A stretch of 17,464 nt of DNA, taken from NCBI GenBank assembly GCA_036373975.1, contig DASUUR010000023.1, forward strand, positions 1 through 17,464, written 5' to 3'. The notes beneath the pieces were generated by a model, which was not told the DNA's origin, did not search any database, and was given only the letters and a program-made list of their open reading frames with translations. Within the stretch, counting starts at the first letter, position 1. Each line of letters begins with the position of its first letter. Source of the stretch: DASUUR01 sp036373975 (GTDB lineage: Bacteria; Patescibacteriota; Saccharimonadia; Saccharimonadales; Saccharimonadaceae). Position numbers and translations under genes: made by a program. Positions 12,901 to 17,464 of this stretch are shown piece after piece.

Positions 12901-14115
12901 CTACTCGCGGCTTAGAGGGTTCTTCAATTGCCACATGAGCATAATGCCGTGGCCTGGCATGATCCAGTTATTTAAGTGCAGAGTGTATACATATTTCTCC
13001 GCTACCGTTCCAGGGCTATGACCCAAGAACGGTTGAAGTGAGAATTCCCATTGATCAACCTGAGGAAATTGGGAAAAATCGAGGCTCAGTTGTTGTAAGA
13101 GCATAAGTGTGGGGGCATACCAATATGCGTATGAACCAATTTGTAGTTCCAGTAGGCTTTGATACACGTAGGTGCACTCCTCGGTTTGCCAGCGCGGTGG
13201 GACAGCTATATGTAGCAGCCACACAGAGTCATTTAAAGGGGTGCTCGCAGATTGGAGTACTTGTTCTGCCTGCTTGGTTTGCAGCGCGCGGAGCCTGAGG
13301 AGCTTTTGGGCGTTGGTTTGCGAGTTACGAATCATAAATTTTGAATTGGCAATTATTGCTTTAATGTCACGCTCTGGATTGGTCGGATTATGTAACTGAT
13401 GATAATCATCAATTAACCCATTAGCTAAAAGCTGCTCTCCGTCGGCGCTATTCAATACTACGGCAACGCGGAAGCTCTCCCTGCCGCCACAGAATGAGTA
13501 AGTTAGGCGAAAGCGATACCACCCGGAACCTCGAGAGCTTGGCAGTAGGGCAATATGTACGGTCGTGTCGATGTATGGTTTACGCGGTGACTCAAGATAG
13601 TGCATGAGTTCTTCACCGTAGTCTGCAAGTGAGAGGTGGTGGGTAAGCCCGGTCACTGTCATTGTGCGCGTTGCCTGTGCTTGTGCTTCCAGCTCACGTA
13701 GATAGAGCGGCGAAACTGGGGAGGTGTCGTTGTTAACTGGAGCCAGGAGATCTCGTTCTGCCAGGTATGCTGCGAATTTACTAATTCCTTCGTTTTCGTA
13801 TCGCTCAATCGTATCGGGGTGCTTGGCTGTTAGGGCGCTGAGGTGGCGGCGGCGCTCCGATAGCGTATCATGTGATGCACTAATACCAAGTGCGTTTTGC
13901 AGTGCAATGATAGTATGGTCAGTACCCATGCTAGAGAGCTCAGATGTTAAAAAGATATATAGCTGACTGTCGGTAAGGCTATCGGGGGATATGGCGAGCG
14001 ATCGAGCAGCAATGGTACGAAGGGTTGGCTTATTGTGTAGGCGCAATGCTGCTATCCCCTTTCCCTTACGGAGGGGAGATAACTCTTGTATGAGCCGAGG
14101 TTGTAGTTGTTTCAT
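12901..14115 (-). CDS. 404-aa regulator-like protein, copy B of the duplicated module
   Basis: A paralogue of the 409-residue protein over its whole length. It begins MKQLQPRLIQELSPLRKGKG, continues with a helical region ending KHPDTIERYENEGISKFAAY (about 110-130), a beta region (GWYRFRLTYSFCGGRESFRV) and a matching C-terminus (YAYWYAPTLMLLQQLSLDFS, NNWIMPGHGIMLMW). The most conserved parts are the KHPDTI.RYEN block, the central strand pattern and the final 80 residues, which suggests a shared binding or catalytic core. No known enzyme motif is visible. The N-terminus resembles actinobacterial regulator-like domains, so DNA binding is plausible but unproven. There is no SD, so the mRNA is probably leaderless or nearly so. 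A palindrome AGTGCACT overlaps the region just upstream of its ATG and is repeated 83 bases away. Confidence 0.75.
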   Translation of the reverse strand: MKQLQPRLIQELSPLRKGKGIAALRLHNKPTLRTIAARSLAISPDSLTDSQLYIFLTSELSSMGTDHTIIALQNALGISASHDTLSERRRHLSALTAKHPDTIERYENEGISKFAAYLAERDLLAPVNNDTSPVSPLYLRELEAQAQATRTMTVTGLTHHLSLADYGEELMHYLESPRKPYIDTTVHIALLPSSRGSGWYRFRLTYSFCGGRESFRVAVVLNSADGEQLLANGLIDDYHQLHNPTNPERDIKAIIANSKFMIRNSQTNAQKLLRLRALQTKQAEQVLQSASTPLNDSVWLLHIAVPPRWQTEECTYVYQSLLELQIGSYAYWYAPTLMLLQQLSLDFSQFPQVDQWEFSLQPFLGHSPGTVAEKYVYTLHLNNWIMPGHGIMLMWQLKNPLSRE

Positions 14116-14118
14116 TAT

Positions 14119-14126
14119 AGTGCACT
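14119..14126. promoter_or_regulatory. palindrome AGTGCACT, possible operator 1
   Basis: A perfect 8-base palindrome 3 bases from the ATG of the 404-residue gene, near its probable transcription start. The same sequence occurs at 14202-14209. Confidence 0.35.
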
Positions 14127-14201
14127 TTATTGATTATTTGATGATTAATCAAGCATATTATGATGGTGTGGGGGATAGAGTTAGGAAAAAATTAACAAAA
14201 T

Positions 14202-14209
14202 AGTGCACT
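14202..14209. promoter_or_regulatory. palindrome AGTGCACT, possible operator 2
   Basis: An identical copy of 14119-14126 in the same 159-base divergent spacer, both with a T in front. The centre-to-centre distance is 83 bases, near eight helical turns, so one regulator could bind both on the same DNA face. Confidence 0.35.
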
Positions 14210-14224
14210 AATACTCATGGAATC

Positions 14225-14268
14225 TTCACAAAATTGACATTGTGCCAACTAAGAGGCGTTTATATCAT
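14225..14268 (+). promoter_or_regulatory. upstream elements of S74 gene B
   Basis: TTCACAA (14225-14231), TTGACA (14234-14239) and TATCAT (14263-14268) precede the ATG at 14275. TATCAT leaves six bases to the ATG, a leaderless arrangement. TTGACA begins 41 bases before the ATG as in copy A. The gap to the -10 is 23 bases in both copies, longer than the sigma70 optimum of 17. Confidence 0.5.
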
Positions 14269-14274
14269 ACGTAT

Positions 14275-14673
14275 ATGAGAAGTCCCCAAAAAATATCTGA
14301 CGAAACACAAATTATCTACCTCATGGAGATGCCGAATGGTGGCGGCTCTGATGTAACGCTAAAACAAGACATCGCTGAAGTTGGCGCTGCATTACATAGG
14401 GTTGTTAAACTTCGCCCTGTGACCTGGCGCTGGAAGGAAGGGCTAGAGGAGCACAATGAGCAGGGTATGCAATATGGATTTATTGCCCAAGAAGTCGAAA
14501 AAATATTTCCTGATTTAGTCGTGACAAAGAAATGGAAAGACGGTAGTGCCCGCAAGTTCCTACTGTCGAAAGGGCTTCTGCCATACCTTGTAAAGGCCGT
14601 TGAGGAGCAGCAACGACAGATCGAACAGCTTGAGAAGCGTATCGCTGAGTTGGTTCAGCCTTCGTCCAAATAA
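14275..14673 (+). CDS. free-standing Peptidase_S74 intramolecular chaperone domain, copy B
   Basis: The ATG at 14275 is preferred over GTG 14242 because it sits six bases after a -10 and gives 132 residues, the same length as copy A. The domain carries EMPNGGGSDVTLK (18-30), VVKLRPVTWRWKEG, YGFIAQEVEKIFPDLV and a coiled-coil tail (VKAVEEQQRQIEQLEKRIAE). The self-cleavage dyad is Ser25 and Lys30. Only 24 residues lie before the predicted cut, ending in EMPNGGG, as copy A ends in EMPTGGG. The conserved stretch on both sides of the cut suggests that the short N-terminal peptide matters. It is divergent from the 404-residue gene. Family members normally trimerise through the coiled coil; trimerisation here is inferred. 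Confidence 0.88.
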   Translation: MRSPQKISDETQIIYLMEMPNGGGSDVTLKQDIAEVGAALHRVVKLRPVTWRWKEGLEEHNEQGMQYGFIAQEVEKIFPDLVVTKKWKDGSARKFLLSKGLLPYLVKAVEEQQRQIEQLEKRIAELVQPSSK

Positions 14674-14710
14674 TCCAGTAGCAATGTGGTAATTTTAATT
14701 TTATTGCCGC

Positions 14711-14719
14711 TGCTATAAT
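14711..14719 (+). promoter_or_regulatory. extended -10 promoter (TGCTATAAT) of the PhnB-like gene
   Basis: TGCTATAAT is a perfect extended -10, 27 bases before the ATG at 14747. Confidence 0.65.
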
Positions 14720-14746
14720 AGGCAGCATACTAATTGGAGAGTGCCT

Positions 14747-15649
14747 ATGCAAAAAATTGTTCCACACATATGGTTTGATACCCAAGCTAAAGAAGCAGCT
14801 GAATTTTATTGTGCCGTGTTTCCAAATTCAAAAATTACTAGCAGCACAATTTTGCAGAACACGCCGAGTGGCGATTGCGACCTTGTAACCCTTAACCTTA
14901 ATGGGCAGGATCTCATGGCTATCAGTGCCGGGCCGCTCTTCAGAATTAATCCATCTATTTCATTCATCGTCAATTTTGATCCGTCCCAAGATTCTCATGC
15001 GGAGAGCTCATTAAACAATCTATGGGAGAAGTTATCCACTGATGGCAGAGCACTGATGCCACTCCAAGAGTACCCATTTAGTAAGCAATATGGTTGGGTG
15101 CAAGATCGGTTTGGAGTGAGCTGGCAGCTTATGCTTACCGATCCCGCCGGTGAACAGCGGCCATTCATTATACCGTCGTTATTGTTCGCTGGCGAGAGCA
15201 CTAATAAGGCTGAAGAGGCTACGCAGTTCTACCTGGAAGTGTTTAAGAATGCAAAACGGGGAACGCTCGCACGATATCCACAAGATACTGGGCCGGCAAA
15301 AAAAGATTCCGTTATGTTTACGGACTTTATGCTCGAAAACCAGTGGTTTTCGGCCATGGATTCTGGGGTTGAGCAACCGTTTACCTTTAATGAAGCTATC
15401 TCACTACTTATAAATTGCGATACGCAGGATGAAATTGATTATTATTGGGAGAAGTTATCGGCTGACCCGGCGGCTGAGCAGTGTGGCTGGCTGAAAGATA
15501 GGTATGGCTTGTCGTGGCAAGTGTCGCCGACTGTGCTGAACGACATAATGGGGAAGGGTACGCCAGAGCAAATTGCGCGCGTAACGCAAGCATTTCTTAA
15601 AATGAAAAAGTTCAATATTGCAGAGATTGAAGCAGCATACCACGGTTGA
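14747..15649 (+). CDS. double PhnB-like (VOC superfamily) protein
   Basis: The ATG at 14747 is chosen because GGAGAG precedes it with correct spacing. The 300-residue product contains two similar halves. Each starts with a strand and a helix (IVPHIWFDTQAKEAAEFYCA near the N-terminus; FAGESTNKAEEATQFYLEVF about 150 residues on) and each ends with a QxGWxxDRxGxSWQ motif (YGWVQDRFGVSWQL and CGWLKDRYGLSWQV). This is the PhnB-like branch of the vicinal oxygen chelate fold, also annotated as 3-demethylubiquinone-9 3-methyltransferase-like, which is usually a misnomer. Such proteins are metal-binding enzymes or resistance-type binding proteins. The reaction here cannot be deduced. It has an excellent promoter, and no neighbour suggests a pathway. 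Confidence 0.88.
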   Translation: MQKIVPHIWFDTQAKEAAEFYCAVFPNSKITSSTILQNTPSGDCDLVTLNLNGQDLMAISAGPLFRINPSISFIVNFDPSQDSHAESSLNNLWEKLSTDGRALMPLQEYPFSKQYGWVQDRFGVSWQLMLTDPAGEQRPFIIPSLLFAGESTNKAEEATQFYLEVFKNAKRGTLARYPQDTGPAKKDSVMFTDFMLENQWFSAMDSGVEQPFTFNEAISLLINCDTQDEIDYYWEKLSADPAAEQCGWLKDRYGLSWQVSPTVLNDIMGKGTPEQIARVTQAFLKMKKFNIAEIEAAYHG

Positions 15650-15710
15650 CCGCCTTAGCTTGGATATGATACATACATAAGGTCCTGTCTGTGCGTTGAA
15701 CGGAGAAGTG

Positions 15711-16334
15711 ATGATCTACATTGTCGCACTGAATGGTGTTAACAAAAGGAAGCTCAATGAAGCGCTTAACCATGTTCGTGCCGAGGTGCACTTCGAAGTG
15801 CTTTACTGCAAGGACCTGCAAGCCCTGGGCAGGCTGCCGAAACGTGATTACTACTACTTTGTGATTGGCAGGAGTGGGGCGATATCCCCTGAGCAGCTTG
15901 CTGGTTGGCTGGGCGCTCGGGTGAGCTTGCGTAAGCCAGAAAATGGCCCCATCGTGCTCTTCCAGGGAGAGGTGGCCCGGCAAGATGACTATCGGCAGGT
16001 TGTCTTGGGGCATTTCGGCATGCCCCGAAGCGCACCGAAGATGATCATCATTAATAGCCCTGGCAAAGTGAGCCTTGACATCGTATTGCCGCTCTACTCT
16101 GGTGCGGAAACGCTCGTCTGCCCTTCGTTCGCTGCGCTCAAGAGGTTGCCGAACGGGTTCTATGAGAACATCCTTATCGGGGGCGGCGGCACAATCACGG
16201 CACAGGAGCTCGCCGCATGGATGGATGTGGCTATTCCCAAGCATCTTCAGTACCAGGTGAACATAATCCTGGTCGACAACGCCGATTTGGCCTTCATGGG
16301 CCTCCCCCGTCGTCATACCCCCCGTGAGAGGTGA
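15711..16334 (+). CDS. hypothetical protein with internal duplication, 207 aa
   Basis: The start is the ATG at 15711, preceded by CGGAGAAGTG with proper spacing; GTG 15708 and TTG 15696 in the same frame would overlap or ignore this SD. The protein has two related halves of roughly 90-100 residues. Each contains a strand, a Cys, a RLP turn and a helix ending in LAGW or LAAW: EVLYCKDLQALGRLPKRDYY with ISPEQLAGWLGARV, and TLVCPSFAALKRLPNGFYEN with ITAQELAAWMDVAI. Glycine-rich turns (VIGRSGA, LIGGGGT) come at the same place in each half. The alternating strand/helix pattern suggests an alpha/beta fold. I know no family. A TATGAT near 15664-15669 may be the -10. Confidence 0.75.
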   Translation: MIYIVALNGVNKRKLNEALNHVRAEVHFEVLYCKDLQALGRLPKRDYYYFVIGRSGAISPEQLAGWLGARVSLRKPENGPIVLFQGEVARQDDYRQVVLGHFGMPRSAPKMIIINSPGKVSLDIVLPLYSGAETLVCPSFAALKRLPNGFYENILIGGGGTITAQELAAWMDVAIPKHLQYQVNIILVDNADLAFMGLPRRHTPRER

Positions 16335-16337
16335 TAG

Positions 16338-16343
16338 TATAGT
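16338..16343 (+). promoter_or_regulatory. -10 element (TATAGT) of the 16380 gene
   Basis: TATAGT directly follows the stop of the preceding gene and lies 36 bases before the ATG at 16380. No clear -35 is seen. Confidence 0.35.
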
Positions 16344-16379
16344 TACTGGGCTATCCACGCAGCCGAAAGGTGAGTAGAC

Positions 16380-16856
16380 ATGGAGCTCGGAAATATTCAT
16401 CGTGACTCATATGACACGCTGCAGCGAGAGGTGACGGCGAATTCATCAAGCCTGCTGTTCTCGCGGGTGGCTAGTGTCGCAGGGGCAATGGCGAATCCAT
16501 CGCTCCGAACCGAGAGGGAACTGAATAGGTTGCTGAAGCCTTATCGGGATGAGGCGGAGTCTTTGACCGCAGCAACGGCAGCCTGGGCTGTTGCCGTACT
16601 CACTGCCGAGGACAACATGACGCCGACCGAAGTGGCTGCATTGGTCTCGCTGTGCGTGCGGGAAACGCACCCTCACGACGCCCTGCCAATATATTTCGAG
16701 TACGAGAGCTGGCTGCGGACGGCTCGATCAGAAAATCACTCTGGTTGTTGGCCGGTGATCGCAGCGGTTTGGTTTGCGGACATGACGTACCCACGCAGGA
16801 TGAGTCTGCATCGCGCGGCTGTCATGCTTGGCAAGGTCGCGGGTAAACCGCTTTAG
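16380..16856 (+). CDS. hypothetical helical protein, 158 aa
   Basis: I do not recognise the family. The ATG at 16380 is preceded by GAAAGGTGAGTAGAC, an SD with slightly long spacing. The product is mostly helical and Ala-rich (AATAAWAVAVLTAEDNMTPT near the middle) with a C-terminal basic helix (RMSLHRAAVMLGKVAGKPL). Two Cys and several Trp residues are present. There is no signal peptide; the Ala-rich segment is too polar to be a clear membrane helix. The gene lies 46 bases after the 15711 gene on the same strand and may share its transcript, although a -10 element lies between them. A 15-bp hairpin follows. Confidence 0.7.
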   Translation: MELGNIHRDSYDTLQREVTANSSSLLFSRVASVAGAMANPSLRTERELNRLLKPYRDEAESLTAATAAWAVAVLTAEDNMTPTEVAALVSLCVRETHPHDALPIYFEYESWLRTARSENHSGCWPVIAAVWFADMTYPRRMSLHRAAVMLGKVAGKPL

Positions 16857-16863
16857 CCTGAGA

Positions 16864-16901
16864 GCCCAGCAAGCCGATACTGAAACATCGGCTTGCTGGG
16901 C
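16864..16901 (+). terminator. strong hairpin after the 16380-16856 gene
   Basis: Arms 16864-16878 and 16887-16901 pair perfectly over 15 bp with an 8-base loop, followed by GACTAAAATG. No U-tract is present on the plus strand. Confidence 0.7.
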
Positions 16902-16920
16902 GACTAAAATGCAGTGACAT

Positions 16921-16926
16921 TATAAT
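16921..16926 (+). promoter_or_regulatory. -10 element (TATAAT) of the last gene
   Basis: A perfect TATAAT lies 60 bases before the start of the final gene and just after the hairpin at 16864-16901. Confidence 0.5.
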
Positions 16927-16986
16927 ATACAGAATGGGCGAGGAGTGATTAAATAAAAACGGTTCATCCGATGGCCGAGGAGGATG

Positions 16987-17464
16987 ATGGTGCGGATCAG
17001 CGACATAGCTGTACCTACCGAGGAAGTCAACGACCCGATTGGTAACTGGCTGGGTGTTCCGGACGTGTCTCGATCTCGGAGGCTTTCTGAGGTCGTGCAG
17101 GACTGGCTTGCAGCAGCTAGAAAAGCGGGTCTGAAGTGCAGCCTGACGAATTTGGCGACAACTCGTGAAGACAGGATATTGCACAAGGACATTATTGTGC
17201 ACCACGGTATCCTGTACAAGATCATCGTTGTCGATGGCATGGCGCGGGCGGAGGCTGTTCCTCCGGGCTCGGTGTTGCCTGAGTCAGTCCGACTCAGGGC
17301 TAAGGCAAAGCCCGGCGAAGGGGACAAGGCGCTCACCGAGTGGCTGGCAGCGGCCAGAGACGCTTCATGCGAGGTGATGGTGGTAGACGCGCCCAGGGTG
17401 CCCCGTCCAATCAACAGCCTAGCGGTTGTTGAGCATGTGCCTACGGGGAATAAGTACCTTGTGA
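16987..17464 (+). CDS. partial hypothetical protein with internal repeat, cut by the window end
   Basis: An open frame runs from the ATG at 16987 to the last base with no stop, giving 159 visible codons. GAGGAGG (16977-16983) is the SD; in-frame ATG 16984 and GTG 16990 are alternatives. The protein starts MVRISDIAVPTEEV. Two related segments each have a helix with WLAAAR followed by strands: VVQDWLAAARKAGLKCSL with DIIVHHGILYKIIVV, and ALTEWLAAARDASCEVMVVD with LAVVEHVPTGNKYLV. The repeat unit is about 75-90 residues, and further copies may follow past the edge. I do not recognise the fold. The helix-strand order echoes the two-half protein at 15711 but no clear sequence match links them. Codon use is G+C-rich. 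Confidence 0.7.
   Translation, partial: MVRISDIAVPTEEVNDPIGNWLGVPDVSRSRRLSEVVQDWLAAARKAGLKCSLTNLATTREDRILHKDIIVHHGILYKIIVVDGMARAEAVPPGSVLPESVRLRAKAKPGEGDKALTEWLAAARDASCEVMVVDAPRVPRPINSLAVVEHVPTGNKYLV

Noticed and set aside
15612..16400. A 262-codon open frame on the minus strand, longer than the plus-strand gene it covers
   Set aside because: The plus-strand gene at 15711 has a good SD and an internal protein repeat; the minus frame has neither and overlaps the coding end of the PhnB-like gene.
4095..16971. A 13-base identical sequence (GTTCATCCGATGG) near 4095 and 16959
   Set aside because: A match of this length between two places is expected by chance in 17 kb, and the flanks do not align.
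16920..17414. A 164-codon minus-strand frame
   Set aside because: Composition is Ser/Thr/Arg-rich as expected of an antisense shadow; the plus-strand open frame has an SD, an upstream TATAAT and internal repeats.
1..17464. Prophage remnant suggested by the S74 tail-fibre-type domains
   Set aside because: No capsid, portal, terminase, tail, lysis or integrase gene is visible, and both S74 proteins lack any fibre region.
1..17464. Reassigned TGA codon, as in some CPR lineages
   Set aside because: Genes end cleanly at TGA at sensible places and recognisable proteins contain no in-frame TGA.

Overview
The window looks like an accessory stretch of a streamlined bacterial genome, most likely a Patescibacteria/Saccharibacteria-type (CPR) organism. 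This assignment is an inference. It rests on the many short genes with no recognisable family, several Nudix-like proteins, genes that appear leaderless, Nudix/winged-helix/PhnB-like/tail-fibre-chaperone genes with no metabolic operon around them, and the use of TGA as an ordinary stop. No rRNA, tRNA, CRISPR array, transposase or integrase is visible. Gene density is high, orientation changes often, and no gene-free stretch exceeds about 210 bases.

Two kinds of genes are interleaved. The first kind is G+C-rich by eye and mostly of unknown function, usually with a Shine-Dalgarno (SD) site and often bounded by a long, near-perfect hairpin: 50-352, 497-1648, 1798-2443, 3571-4023, 7192-8069, 9277-9585, 10331-11005, 15711-16856 and 16987-end. 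The second kind is more A+T-rich, belongs to recognisable families, and often has a -10 element placed so that transcription would begin at or within a few bases of the start codon: 6444, 9674, 12444, 14275 and probably 12312, 14115 and 9194.

Layout. 1-4023 holds a small unknown gene, an acyl-CoA dehydrogenase-like flavoprotein, a chain of overlapping ORFs ending in a Nudix-like protein, a 320-residue Nudix-like protein and a helical unknown. 4081-7082 holds a GNAT acetyltransferase, a small unknown, an eight-helix membrane protein with a cytosolic tail, and another Nudix-like protein. 7192-11005 holds small unknowns, an AlkZ/YcaQ-like winged-helix protein, a canonical Nudix hydrolase and a 224-residue unknown. 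11083-14673 holds the most striking structure: two adjacent copies of a divergent gene pair. Each pair consists of a roughly 400-residue protein (helical, regulator-like N-terminus and a strongly conserved C-terminal domain) and a 132-residue free-standing Peptidase_S74 intramolecular chaperone domain with its Ser-Lys dyad intact. 14747-17464 holds a double PhnB-like (VOC) protein and three unknowns, two of which carry internal repeats; the last runs off the end.

How the genes work together is mostly unclear. The only group with clear shared logic is the duplicated S74/400-residue module, where divergent arrangement, paralogy and similar upstream elements suggest that the two proteins function together.
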